From: Lentzea indica
Lineage (GTDB): Bacteria > Actinomycetota > Actinomycetes > Mycobacteriales > Pseudonocardiaceae
Assembly (NCBI RefSeq): GCF_012184385.1
Contig: NZ_VSRL01000028.1
Location: 1-59,590 of the forward strand
Length of the DNA stretch: 59,590 bases
Direction: 5' to 3'
Part shown: positions 18,042 to 28,085 of the stretch, in pieces
Position numbering within the stretch: position 1 is the stretch's first letter
How the letters are laid out: each line of letters opens with the position of its first letter
Program-made: the position numbers and the translations under genes
Notes under the pieces: generated by a model
Told to the model about the DNA's origin: nothing
The model's database searches: none
Seen by the model: only the letters and a program-made list of their open reading frames with translations

Positions 18042-18080
18042 GGGGACGTGTGTCCGCGGAAAGCGCGGACCACGTCGGTC
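18042..18080. repeat. Dispersed hairpin element, copy A
   Basis: The core is GTCCGCG-GAAAG-CGCGGAC at 18052-18070, a perfect 7-bp stem, preceded by GGGGA and followed by CCACGT. A second copy at 46218-46236 keeps the stem through a compensatory base-pair change. The surrounding 194 bp between the TerD-like gene and the opposing regulator hold no convincing gene. Confidence 0.65.
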
Positions 18081-18113
18081 GTAGTGTCCTCTGGGGACAC
18101 CCCAGACCCCGGG

Positions 18114-19082
18114 TCAGCTCCACTCGACGGCGATGCCGGCAATTCCTGGGCCGACATCGCCGAAGTACGCGCTCACGACGCCGCCGAGACCACACACCAG
18201 TTCGTCGACGTCGACCGGCGTCGCGTCGGCCGAGGCGCGGAACTGCTTCATGCAGCGCGCGGGCATCGCTCGTCTGTGGAACGAGAGCTGCACGAGATAA
18301 GACGCGCACACGTCGCGGAACGTCCGGTGGTGCCCAGGAGTCGCGTTGCCGGTGTCGTCGACGATCGTGAAGCTGAAGACATGTTCCTCGCCTGCCGCGA
18401 GGCGCCGGTCGAACAGCATCTCGACGGCCAGGTCGCGGGAAGCGCTTTCCCGGCGCAGACGCCCCTGCCGGCAGCCTTCGCCGGCCCTGACCAAGGCGTT
18501 CTCGATCACCGATCCGTCGTCGCCGCGGTGCACCGCCAGGTAGCGATCGGGCCCTTGCCGCACCGCGCGCACGACCAGCCGTGTGGTGATGGAGCGTTGT
18601 TCGCGGTGGATGCCGATCTGGACGGTGTCGTGCACGGACAGCACTTCGAGGTCGGCGTTGCCGCGGGCGGCCTCCGGTACGGAGTCGAACGTCGCGAGCA
18701 GCGGCGCGGGATCCGGCCAGGTCGCGACCGGTCGTGGCGCGTAGGTGTTGGCGTGGCGCGGTCCGATGAGGTCCAACAAGGACGATGGCGGTAGGCGGAG
18801 CACGGTCTCGAGCGCGCGCACCGTGCTGATGGCGCGCGGGACCTCGGGGTGGCGCAGGCCCCGTTGCCAGTACGACAACGTTGACTGACCCACATGGACA
18901 CCGAGTTGTTCGAGGTGGGCGCGCAGCCTGGCGAGCGAGAGGCCCCGGTGGGCGATCGCCTCCCGCAACGCGCGGTGGAACGGCCCGTAGCGCAGCGTCT
19001 CGGCGAGAGGGGTCGGCAGACCCCCGGTCGGGTGACCGTTCGGTTCGTTGACCGACTCGGCGTGCCCGGATTCCGCGGCCAC
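18114..19082 (-). CDS. Helix-turn-helix regulator with uncharacterised C-terminal domain
   Basis: This 322-residue protein has an XRE-like N-terminal HTH (about residues 35-90: FHRALREAIAHRGLSLARLRAHLEQLGVHVGQSTLSYWQRGLRHPEVP). It is followed by a longer domain rich in beta segments (LEVLSVHDTVQIGIHREQRSITTRLVVRAV) whose role I do not recognise. Similar proteins are common in actinobacteria and have no assigned function. The GTG at 19082 is used. It is divergent from tmk, separated by 141 bp. Confidence 0.75.
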   Translation of the reverse strand: MAAESGHAESVNEPNGHPTGGLPTPLAETLRYGPFHRALREAIAHRGLSLARLRAHLEQLGVHVGQSTLSYWQRGLRHPEVPRAISTVRALETVLRLPPSSLLDLIGPRHANTYAPRPVATWPDPAPLLATFDSVPEAARGNADLEVLSVHDTVQIGIHREQRSITTRLVVRAVRQGPDRYLAVHRGDDGSVIENALVRAGEGCRQGRLRRESASRDLAVEMLFDRRLAAGEEHVFSFTIVDDTGNATPGHHRTFRDVCASYLVQLSFHRRAMPARCMKQFRASADATPVDVDELVCGLGGVVSAYFGDVGPGIAGIAVEWS

Positions 19083-19223
19083 CGCGGCACCTACCCTTCA
19101 CACGCGCCGTGTGACTGTTCACCGTAGTCACTCGTTCTGGTGATCGAAAGATCGGATTTCGCCCGTGTGGGGGACGGGCTGCGCCGTGTGAGTGGCTGGT
19201 ACCGGTGCGGTTAGGGTTCGGGC

Positions 19224-19868
19224 GTGGGAAAGCTCGTAGTGATCGAAGGCCTCGACGGGGCGGGTAAGCGCACTCTCGCCAACGGGTTGACCGAGGCGCT
19301 CAACGCCCAAGGCAGGACGGTGGCCAGCCACGCGTTCCCCCGCTACGGGCAGAGCGTGCACGCTGACCTGGTCCGCGACGCCCTCTACGGCAAGGTCGGC
19401 GACCTGAGCGACTCCGTCTACGGGATGGCCGTGCTCTACGCGCTGGACCGGCGCGGCGCGGCTGACGAGATCCGCAAGGACCTCGAAGGGCACGACGTCG
19501 TGCTGCTCGACCGCTACGTGGCGTCCAACGCCGCCTACAACGCCGCGCGGCTGCACCAGGACGAGACCGGCGAGTTCGTCGAGTGGGTGCGCGCGCTGGA
19601 GATCGACCGGTTCGGTCTGCCCGTTCCCGATCTTCATCTGCTGCTGCGCGTGCCCGTGGAGGTCGCGGCCGAGAGGGCTGCGAGGCGGGAGCAGGACGAC
19701 GACTCGCGCGCCAGGGACATCTACGAGTCCGATGGCGGGCTGCAGGCCCGGTGCGGGGTCGTTTACGACGGATTGGCGAACATCAACTGGCTGGCCCCGT
19801 GGCAAGTGGTCGACGGGCGGTCAAACGTGAACTTTCATTCGCTTCTGGAACCACTCTTCACTCCTTGA
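19224..19868 (+). CDS. tmk: Thymidylate kinase
   Basis: It phosphorylates dTMP to dTDP in DNA precursor synthesis. The 214-residue protein starts MGKLVVIEGLDGAGKRTLA with the P-loop at about residues 9-17, then has AFPRYGQ, VVLLDRYVASNAAYNAARL with the DRY motif, and LLLRVPVEVAAERAARREQDDDSRARD as the lid region. In mycobacteria tmk directly precedes mtrA; here a methyltransferase gene stands between them. The GTG start at 19224 is the only one that keeps the P-loop near the N-terminus. Confidence 0.96.
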   Translation: MGKLVVIEGLDGAGKRTLANGLTEALNAQGRTVASHAFPRYGQSVHADLVRDALYGKVGDLSDSVYGMAVLYALDRRGAADEIRKDLEGHDVVLLDRYVASNAAYNAARLHQDETGEFVEWVRALEIDRFGLPVPDLHLLLRVPVEVAAERAARREQDDDSRARDIYESDGGLQARCGVVYDGLANINWLAPWQVVDGRSNVNFHSLLEPLFTP

Positions 19869-19884
19869 GTGGTCGCTCACGTGT

Positions 19885-19915
19885 GTACCGGTTGACACGA
19901 TCGTGTGTCCGGTAC
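19885..19915. promoter_or_regulatory. Nested palindrome with embedded -35-like TTGACA
   Basis: GTACCGG (19885-19891) and CCGGTAC (19909-19915) flank a 12-bp perfect palindrome ACACGATCGTGT (19895-19906). The hexamer TTGACA at 19892-19897 lies inside it. The site is between tmk and the methyltransferase start at 19945, so it looks like an operator over a promoter, or a terminator hairpin for tmk; the palindrome within a palindrome favours protein binding. Confidence 0.5.
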
Positions 19916-19944
19916 GTCACTGTGAGTGAATACGAGATCACGAT

Positions 19945-20775
19945 TTGAAGCGTGTTCTGCAGCGCCCCCCGGCCGGTGTCGCCCGTACGGCTGTCCTGAT
20001 CGCTGCCGCCCGCGCCGATGAACAAAGTCGTCTCCGCCGCCTCTTCGACGACCCCCTGGCCGCAGGACTCGTGGAGGCCGCCGGCTCCGCGAGCGACCTC
20101 AACGGCGTCCGCAACCTCGCAGGCGAGCACTTCGTCCTGCGCACCCGGTACTTCGACGACCAGCTCCTCAGCTCGGCCCGGCCCCAGGTCGTGATCATGG
20201 CGGCGGGCCTCGACACCAGAGCGTTCCGGCTGCAGTGGCCGCCGGGCACAACACTCTTCGAGCTCGACCTGCCCGAGTTGATCGAGTTCAAAGAGGACGC
20301 CCTGCACGATCTGCACGCCCAACCCACCTGCGAACGAACAGTCGTCCCGTGCGACCTGAGGGACGACTGGGCGACAGCGTTGATCCACGCGGGGTTCGAC
20401 CCGAAGAGGCCCACGGCATGGTTGCTGGAGGGCCTCTTCATGTTTCTGCCGCCGGACGCGGGCGAGCAGATCATGTACTGGGTGAGTGCGCTGTCCGCCG
20501 GTGGCAGTACCCTCGCGCTCGAACACGTCAACCGCGAGTTTCGCGAGTTGCCACAGATGAGAGCCGTGCACGAGCGGTTCGGCACGATGGACGCCCGCTG
20601 GCAGTCCGACGTGGAGGACCCCGTCGAGTGGCTGGACGGCTACGGCTGGCACGCCACCGTGACGCACCAGGTCGACCTTGCCGCACGGCACGATCGGGCC
20701 GTACCGGCGATCATCGACCCGCGGAAGGTGGGCGACGCGCGCATCTGGCTGGCCTCAGCCGTCCGCACGGCCTGA
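19945..20775 (+). CDS. Class I SAM-dependent methyltransferase (Tcmp/leucine carboxyl methyltransferase-like family)
   Basis: This 276-residue enzyme has the family pattern ARTAVLIAAARADEQSRLRRLFDDPLAAGLVEAAG, then LRTRYFDDQL and VVIMAAGLDTRAFRLQWPPGTTLFELDLPELIEFK for SAM binding, and AWLLEGLFMFLPPDAGEQI. These are the marks of the large actinobacterial TIGR00027-type methyltransferases, whose substrates are mostly unknown. The only start that keeps the conserved N-terminus is a TTG at 19945, because a stop lies at 19927. A nested palindrome lies upstream. Its place between tmk and mtrA is unusual compared with mycobacteria. Confidence 0.85.
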   Translation: MKRVLQRPPAGVARTAVLIAAARADEQSRLRRLFDDPLAAGLVEAAGSASDLNGVRNLAGEHFVLRTRYFDDQLLSSARPQVVIMAAGLDTRAFRLQWPPGTTLFELDLPELIEFKEDALHDLHAQPTCERTVVPCDLRDDWATALIHAGFDPKRPTAWLLEGLFMFLPPDAGEQIMYWVSALSAGGSTLALEHVNREFRELPQMRAVHERFGTMDARWQSDVEDPVEWLDGYGWHATVTHQVDLAARHDRAVPAIIDPRKVGDARIWLASAVRTA

Positions 20776-20951
20776 GAGCACCTGGTAACGAAAGGTGAGC
20801 GTCGTGCGGATACTCCCGCGACGAGCAGGTCGAATCGGGCGAGGTGGGGTACGTGGAGCGACAGTTCCGGCCGGTTACCGAACGAGCGCACATCGCCACC
20901 AGCAGCAACGGAACATGGGTGGTGCGCGAACGCGCGACCGGGAGTGCGACG

Positions 20952-21638
20952 ATGTTGAGTATGAAGGCACGCGTGCTCGTCGTCGATGACGACCCCGCCC
21001 TGGCGGAGATGCTGACGATCGTGTTGCGCGGGGAGGGCTTCGACACCGCGGTGGTCGCCGACGGTGCCCGTGCCCTGCCCGCGCTGCGCGAGCTCAAGCC
21101 CGACCTCGTGCTGCTCGACCTGATGCTGCCGGGAATGAACGGCATCGACGTCTGCAAGGCGATCAGGTCCGAGTCGGGCGTGCCGATCGTGATGCTCACG
21201 GCGAAGAGCGACACGGTCGATGTGGTGCTGGGCCTCGAGTCCGGCGCGGACGACTACGTGGTGAAGCCGTTCAAGCCCAAGGAGCTGGTGGCCCGCATCC
21301 GGGCGCGCCTGCGCCGTACCGAGGCCGAGCCGTCCGAGGTCTTGCAGATCGGTGACCTCACCATCGACGTCCCCGGTCACGAGGTGCTGCGCGAGGGCAG
21401 GCCGATCCAGCTCACGCCGCTGGAGTTCGACCTCCTCGTCGCGCTGGCCCGCAAGCCGCGTCAGGTGTTCACCCGCGAGGTGCTGCTCGAGCAGGTGTGG
21501 GGCTACCGCCATGCCGCCGACACGCGCCTGGTGAACGTCCACGTGCAGCGGCTGCGCTCCAAGGTCGAACGGGACCCGGAGCACCCCGAGGTGGTGTTGA
21601 CCGTCCGCGGTGTCGGGTACAAGGCCGGCCCTCCGTGA
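20952..21638 (+). CDS. mtrA: Response regulator MtrA
   Basis: This 228-residue OmpR/PhoB-type response regulator works with the sensor kinase MtrB to control cell-wall and division genes in actinobacteria. The receiver domain starts ARVLVVDDDPALAEMLTIVLRGEGFDTAVV, with the phospho-acceptor at Asp56 (LLDLMLPGMNG). The winged-helix output domain includes LTPLEFDLLVALARKPRQVFTREVLLEQVWGYRH and ends GVGYKAGPP. The length and Asp position equal those of mycobacterial MtrA. The ATG at 20952 is chosen over an open extension to 20844 because it matches the family N-terminus; ATG 20961 is an alternative. Confidence 0.97.
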   Translation: MLSMKARVLVVDDDPALAEMLTIVLRGEGFDTAVVADGARALPALRELKPDLVLLDLMLPGMNGIDVCKAIRSESGVPIVMLTAKSDTVDVVLGLESGADDYVVKPFKPKELVARIRARLRRTEAEPSEVLQIGDLTIDVPGHEVLREGRPIQLTPLEFDLLVALARKPRQVFTREVLLEQVWGYRHAADTRLVNVHVQRLRSKVERDPEHPEVVLTVRGVGYKAGPP

Positions 21639-21648
21639 CAGGTGGCGT

Positions 21649-23403
21649 ATGAGGTTCGTTCGGCCGGTCGTCGCGAAGGCGCAGTTCCTCGTCGAGGAAG
21701 CGCGTAAGCGGTGGGCTGCGTTTGGTGATCTGTGGCGGCGTTCGCTGCAGCTGCGCGTTGTCGTGTCCACGCTCGCGTTGTCGTCCGCCGTGGTGTTCGT
21801 GCTGGGCATGGTGCTGCAGATGCAGATCACCAACCAGCTGCTGAACACCAAGGACGACGCCGCGGTGCGCCAGGCGATGGCCTCGCGCAACCTGATCCAG
21901 TCGGACCTGGTCGGCCTGAACCCCGGCCCTGACAGCGTGCAGACGCGGTTCACCAGCGCGATCAACAAGCTCGCTGTCGGCGGCACCGGCACGGATGCCA
22001 CGACGGCGGGCGCCGGCGCGTTCGAACCGGTGCTGGCCGATGGGCTCGGCTCCAGCGGTGCGGGGCGCGTGCCGTCCGTCGGACCGCTGGAGGACGTCCC
22101 GCGCGGCCTGCGCGAGATGGTCGAGAACGGCGACGAGGGCACCCAGATCCACACGGTGCAGCGCGGCGGCACGCCCACCACGCTGTTCGTCGTGGGCCTG
22201 CCGATGAGCACGTCCGCGCGTTCGATGCAGCTGTACCTGATCTTCCCGCTGACCGCGGAGCAGCGCACCGCGGAGGTCGTGCAGTCGACGCTGGTGGTCG
22301 GCGGAATCGTGTTGCTGGTCCTGCTCGCGCTGATCGCGAACCTGGTGACGCGTCAGGTCGTGCGGCCAGTGCGGCAGGCGGCCGAGGTCGCGGAACGGTT
22401 CGCGGACGGCGTTCTGCACGAACGCATGCACGTCGTCGGCGAGGATGACGTGGCGCGCCTGGCCGAGTCGTTCAACGAGATGGCCGAGTCGATCCAGGCC
22501 CAGTTCAAGCAGCTGGAGGAGTTCGGCCAGCTGCAGCGCCGGTTCACCTCGGACGTCTCGCACGAGCTGCGCACGCCGTTGACGACCGTGCGCATGGCCG
22601 CAGACGTCCTGCACGCCTCGCGCGAACAGTTCCCCGCCGGACTCGCCCGCTCCACCGAGCTGCTGGTCGACGAGCTCGACCGGTTCGAGTCGCTTCTGGG
22701 CGATCTGCTGGAGATCTCGAGGCTGGACGCCGGTGTCGAGGAGCTGTCCGCGGAACAGGTCGACATCCGGGTGCTGGCGCGCCGCGCGCACGACTCGGTG
22801 CGCGCGATCGCGACGACCGCCAATTCGCCGGTGGTGCTGGACCTGCCGGACCACGAGCTCACCGCGGAGCTCGATTCCCGCCGCGTGGAACGGATTCTGC
22901 GCAACCTGCTCGCGAACGCCATCGACCACGGCGAGGGCCAGCCGGTCGAGCTGACCATGCGCGGCAACGAGGACGCCGTCGCGATCACCGTGCGGGACCA
23001 CGGAGTCGGTCTGCGGCAGGGCGAGGCGGAGCTGGTGTTCAGCCGCTTCTGGCGCGCGGACCCCTCGCGCAACCGCCGCACCGGCGGCACGGGTCTGGGC
23101 CTGTCGATCTCGCTCGAGGACGCGCGACTGCACGGCGGCTGGCTGGAGGCGTGGGGCGAGCCCGGCCACGGTGCCGTGTTCCGGTTGACGTTGCCCCGCA
23201 GGCACGGCGAGGAGCTGCGCGAGAGCCCGCTGCCGCTGCCGGCGGCGATCGCGCTCGCACCCGGTGCGGTGGCGGAGGATCCAGCTGTCGCGGAGGAACC
23301 GGAAGAGGTCGAGCTGACCCCGGAGGAGATCACCTGGCAGCCCGCGGAGCCCGTGGACGGGCCTCCCGCGTCGCAGACAGAGGTTTCGGAGGAAGTGCGG
23401 TGA
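21649..23403 (+). CDS. mtrB: Sensor histidine kinase MtrB
   Basis: This 584-residue membrane kinase is the partner of MtrA. It has a first membrane segment at about residues 36-57, an extracytoplasmic sensor region, a second segment at about 213-233, a HAMP linker, the HisKA box RFTSDVSHELRTPLT with phospho-accepting His305, and the ATPase boxes NLLANAIDHG, VRDHGVGL and GGTGLGLSI. A long acidic, proline-rich tail follows the ATPase domain. The ATG at 21649 is preceded by AGGTGG, 11 bp after the mtrA stop. Its stop overlaps the lpqB start as GTGA. Confidence 0.96.
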   Translation: MRFVRPVVAKAQFLVEEARKRWAAFGDLWRRSLQLRVVVSTLALSSAVVFVLGMVLQMQITNQLLNTKDDAAVRQAMASRNLIQSDLVGLNPGPDSVQTRFTSAINKLAVGGTGTDATTAGAGAFEPVLADGLGSSGAGRVPSVGPLEDVPRGLREMVENGDEGTQIHTVQRGGTPTTLFVVGLPMSTSARSMQLYLIFPLTAEQRTAEVVQSTLVVGGIVLLVLLALIANLVTRQVVRPVRQAAEVAERFADGVLHERMHVVGEDDVARLAESFNEMAESIQAQFKQLEEFGQLQRRFTSDVSHELRTPLTTVRMAADVLHASREQFPAGLARSTELLVDELDRFESLLGDLLEISRLDAGVEELSAEQVDIRVLARRAHDSVRAIATTANSPVVLDLPDHELTAELDSRRVERILRNLLANAIDHGEGQPVELTMRGNEDAVAITVRDHGVGLRQGEAELVFSRFWRADPSRNRRTGGTGLGLSISLEDARLHGGWLEAWGEPGHGAVFRLTLPRRHGEELRESPLPLPAAIALAPGAVAEDPAVAEEPEEVELTPEEITWQPAEPVDGPPASQTEVSEEVR

Positions 23404-24030
23404 AGCGGCTCGCGTTGCTGGTGCTCGTCCTCGTGACCCTGTCGGGGTGCGCCGCGATCCCGACGAACACCCAGCCGAAGCCGATCGGGTCGAAGGACAG
23501 CAAGGCCACGAACACGGTCAGCGCTCCCGAGCCGCGGCAGAACATCGACCCGTTCATGCTCGTGCGCGACTTCATCGACGCGACCTCGAACCCCGACCGC
23601 GACTTCGCGGCCGCCCGCGCCTACCTGACGCCGGAAGCCGACAAGAAGTGGGACACCAGGAACCCCACGATCATCGAGACTTCCTTCTCCACCGTGCCGG
23701 CCTCACAGGCACCGCCTGCACCGCAGGACAAGACGCAAACCGTTCTGCTGCAAGGCAAGTACGTCGGCCGCCTGGGCAACGACAACTCGTTCGTCCCGCG
23801 GCTCGGCGACGTCCAGCAAGCGGTGAGGCTGGAGCGCAACAGCGAGAACCAGTGGCGGATCTCCGAACCGCCGCCAGGCGTCTACATGCCGCAGAACCTG
23901 TTCAACAGCAACTACCGCCGCGTGACGCTGTACTTCTACAACCCCGAGTTCACGGTGCTGGTGCCGGATCCGCGTTACGTCGTCATCCCGCCGGCGACGA
24001 GCATTCCCACGCGGGTCACGGAGCTGCTGA

Positions 24031-25613
<1,583 letters not shown>

Positions 25614-25633
25614 ATCGTGGCAGTGTGGGGAAC

Positions 25634-26446
25634 GTGCTGATTCCATGGGACGTTCCCCAGCCACAACTCTCCGATGACGTGCATCCCGCGCTCGCCGACG
25701 CCGCCCGCGCGGCGTCGGCGGCGTACGGGCGGGCCCGATCGCTGCACACGCGCCTCGAACTCCGCGAAGAAGTAGCGGACGGCGCTGACGGAACACCGAC
25801 GATGCGCGTCGATCGCATCGTCGAAGACGCGATCTTGGAATCCATCCACCGCAATCGCGTGAACCTCTTGTCCGAGGAAGCCGGGTTCGTGGACAACGGC
25901 TCGGCGGTCACCCTCGTCGTCGACCCGGTCGACGGATCCGCGAACGCCGCGTTCGGCGTTCCTCTCTCGTGCTTCGCCGGCGCTGTCGTCGTTGATGGCA
26001 CGGCTGTTGAAGCTTTGACGACGTGGTTCGACACGGGCCGTGCGTGGCATGCGCGCACAGGAGTTCCGACGTCGTTCCGCACGACCGGACGTACTTCGCT
26101 CGACGGCGCGTCCGTGTGCATGATGCGCCCCAAGGCAGGCACTCAGGACGCGTGGATGCGCATAGCGAACCGCGCCGACCGCATCCGGGTGCTGTGCACG
26201 ACCTGCCTGGAGACCATGCTGGTCGCCGAGGGCACCGTCGATGCGTTCATCGATCCTGGCAGCCGCACGCACCGGATCATGGACCTCGCAACGGCGCTGG
26301 TCACCGTGCCCGCCGCGGGGGGAGTGCTGGTCGACCTGCACGGGCGCCCGTTCACGTTCGAACCCGACCTGACCCGTCGGTGGTCAGGCGTGGCAGCAGC
26401 GACTCCTCAGCTCGCCGAGGAGTTGATCGCGACCGTGCTGGGTTAG
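25634..26446 (+). CDS. Inositol monophosphatase family protein
   Basis: This 270-residue Mg-dependent phosphatase-like protein has the family metal sites: LLSEEAGF, LVVDPVDGSANAAFGVPL (the WIxDPLDGTxNF motif in variant form), and near the C-terminus RIMDLATALVTVPAAGG in place of the usual WDxAAG. The variant residues (no Trp before DPVDG, and DLAT for D-A) make the substrate uncertain; inositol phosphate, fructose-1,6-bisphosphate or PAP are possible. The GTG start at 25634 follows GGGGAAC. It may be cotranscribed with mdh. The stop overlaps the opposing DUF1918 gene by 4 bp. Confidence 0.85.
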   Translation: MLIPWDVPQPQLSDDVHPALADAARAASAAYGRARSLHTRLELREEVADGADGTPTMRVDRIVEDAILESIHRNRVNLLSEEAGFVDNGSAVTLVVDPVDGSANAAFGVPLSCFAGAVVVDGTAVEALTTWFDTGRAWHARTGVPTSFRTTGRTSLDGASVCMMRPKAGTQDAWMRIANRADRIRVLCTTCLETMLVAEGTVDAFIDPGSRTHRIMDLATALVTVPAAGGVLVDLHGRPFTFEPDLTRRWSGVAAATPQLAEELIATVLG

Positions 26447-26634
26447 ACGGCCCCGCGTGGCTCGACGATGCAGTCGGGGCCGGGGAAGACCAGGCCCTCG
26501 TGGCCGTCGTTGAACCGGACCAGGTACGGCGGATGGCCGTCGTTCCCGCGCACTTCGAGGATCTCGCCCAGGCGCTCCTCGAGGCCCACGGAGCGGCTGT
26601 GGACGTGGAGCCTGTCACCAACTGTTGCTTGCAT
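26443..26634 (-). CDS. DUF1918 domain protein
   Basis: This 63-residue protein matches DUF1918 over its full length: MQATVGDRLHVHSRSVGLEERLGEILEVRGNDG and PPYLVRFNDGHEGLVFPGPDC. It is a small SH3-like beta-barrel fold, common in actinobacteria and of unknown function. The ATG at 26634 is preceded by GGAGGTG at a rather long distance. It is convergent with the phosphatase gene. Confidence 0.92.
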   Translation of the reverse strand: MQATVGDRLHVHSRSVGLEERLGEILEVRGNDGHPPYLVRFNDGHEGLVFPGPDCIVEPRGAV

Positions 26635-26720
26635 GATGCTGCAACACCTCCGGTGTGCGGCGTGAGGTAGGCGAGTTAAGCCTAAGCCGACGCCGGAGGT
26701 GCGCAACAGGGCTCAAGGGC

Positions 26721-27068
26721 TCATCCGCCGCAAGCCGAGGAAACCTTCGCGGCGAGATCGGCCTTCTTCTGCACCCAGTCCGCCGCGGAGTTGACGTTCT
26801 GCATGCCGTTGGCAGCTTCCTCGAGAGCCTTCTTCACCTGCTCGTCCGGCGCGGAGTTCGCGAGGGCCTCGAGCTCCTTCGCCTTGGCCTGGGTGTCCTC
26901 CAGCGCCTTCTGCGGGTCGCTCATGTCCGGCGAGAAGCCCAGCAGCTGGATCGCGTCGGCGCACAGCTTCACCTTGTCCGCGGTGTTGCTGACGCCCTGG
27001 ATCGCGTCGCACGCCGTTAGGCTGCCCAACGCGATGACGGCTGCAACCAGCGGTCCAACTAGGCGCAT
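26721..27068 (-). CDS. Small predicted lipoprotein
   Basis: This protein of 115 residues has a signal peptide ending in a lipobox (ALGSLTAC, Cys20). The mature part is short, helical and charged (KALEDTQAKAKELEALANSAPDEQVKKALEEAANGM), suggesting a coiled coil, with a Cys near the end that may pair with the Cys in KLCADA. The function is unknown. The gene has its own ribosome site (AAGGAGAG) before the ATG and lies between the DUF1918 gene and the ABC exporter genes. Confidence 0.8.
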   Translation of the reverse strand: MRLVGPLVAAVIALGSLTACDAIQGVSNTADKVKLCADAIQLLGFSPDMSDPQKALEDTQAKAKELEALANSAPDEQVKKALEEAANGMQNVNSAADWVQKKADLAAKVSSACGG

Positions 27069-27113
27069 TCGCTCTCCTTCTGCCCGATGTGTCCGTTTGT
27101 GTCACTCACGACT

Positions 27114-28085
27114 CTACCTACGTATGTCCTGCGCGACCTGACGTTGGTAGAGCTTCCGGATGACGTCGTCGATTTCCGGCTCCACGACGGCGAGGTCGTG
27201 GACCTCCACCTGCCGCACCACCTGAGTGATCAACTGTGCCGCCGTCATCTCCGCTCGCCTGAACGTGAGGTGGTGCCGCAGCCCGTTGGCCTCGCTGCGC
27301 ACCGCTGTTACTCCTGGGACGTCCGGTGCTGGTCCGGGTTCCCTGAGGTCGATGACCAGCTCGCGTTCCGGCGTGACCTCGGCGCGCAGTTCCTCGAGCG
27401 GGCCGTCGGCGAGCACCCGGCCGTGGTCGATCACCATCAGCCGCGGGCAGAGGCGTTCGATGTCGTCCAGGTCGTGCGTGGTGAGCAGCAGCGTCGTGCC
27501 GCGGCGGGCGTTGATGTCCGAGAGGAACTCCCTGAGCCGTTCCTTGGACTCCAGGTCCAGGCCGATTGTCGGTTCGTCGAGCACCAGCAGCTCCGGCGCG
27601 TGCAGGAGCGCCGCGGTGATCTCGCCGCGCATCCGCTGGCCCAGCGAGAGCTGCCGCACCGGAGTGATCAGAAGCTCTTGCAGGCCAAGGAGCTCGACGC
27701 ACTCGTCGAGCCGCGTCCGGTAGTCCTGCGCTGACACGCGGTAGATGGATTTGAGCAGGTCGAAGCTGTCCACCAGCGGCAGGTCCCACCAGAGCTGGCT
27801 GCGCTGGCCGAACACGACGCCGATGCGTTTCGCGAGATCGCGTCTCTGCTTCGACGGATCCACGCCGTTGACCCGGATGTGGCCGCTGGTCGGCACCAGG
27901 ATCCCGGTCAGCATCTTGATCGTCGTGGACTTGCCCGCACCGTTCGGCCCGACGTACCCGACGGCCTCACCCGCTTCCACGCCGAACGTGACGCCGTCCA
28001 CCGCCGTGACGGTCTTGTACTTGCGCCGCAAGCCTTTCGACGTGGCGACCTTGAACTCCCTGCGGAGCTCGCTGACCTCGATCAT
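27114..28085 (-). CDS. ABC-2 type exporter, ATP-binding protein
   Basis: This 323-residue ATPase energises export by the two permeases encoded just upstream. It has AGEAVGYVGPNGAGKSTTIKML (Walker A), the Q-loop region GVVFGQRSQLWWDLP, the signature LSLGQRMRGEI, ELLVLDEPTIGLD (Walker B) and TTHDLDD (switch His). The extended N-terminus with VATSKGLRRKYKTVTAVDGV and the QRSQLWWDLP Q-loop are typical of the NatA-like group that pairs with ABC2_membrane_6 permeases. The ATG overlaps the upstream permease stop as ATGA. The substrate is unknown. Confidence 0.92.
   Translation of the reverse strand: MIEVSELRREFKVATSKGLRRKYKTVTAVDGVTFGVEAGEAVGYVGPNGAGKSTTIKMLTGILVPTSGHIRVNGVDPSKQRRDLAKRIGVVFGQRSQLWWDLPLVDSFDLLKSIYRVSAQDYRTRLDECVELLGLQELLITPVRQLSLGQRMRGEITAALLHAPELLVLDEPTIGLDLESKERLREFLSDINARRGTTLLLTTHDLDDIERLCPRLMVIDHGRVLADGPLEELRAEVTPERELVIDLREPGPAPDVPGVTAVRSEANGLRHHLTFRRAEMTAAQLITQVVRQVEVHDLAVVEPEIDDVIRKLYQRQVAQDIRR

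Noticed and set aside
17942..18157. 71-codon minus-strand frame between the TerD-like gene and the HTH regulator
   Set aside because: It runs through the terminator-like hairpin and the dispersed hairpin element and has low-complexity Ser/Lys/Arg composition.
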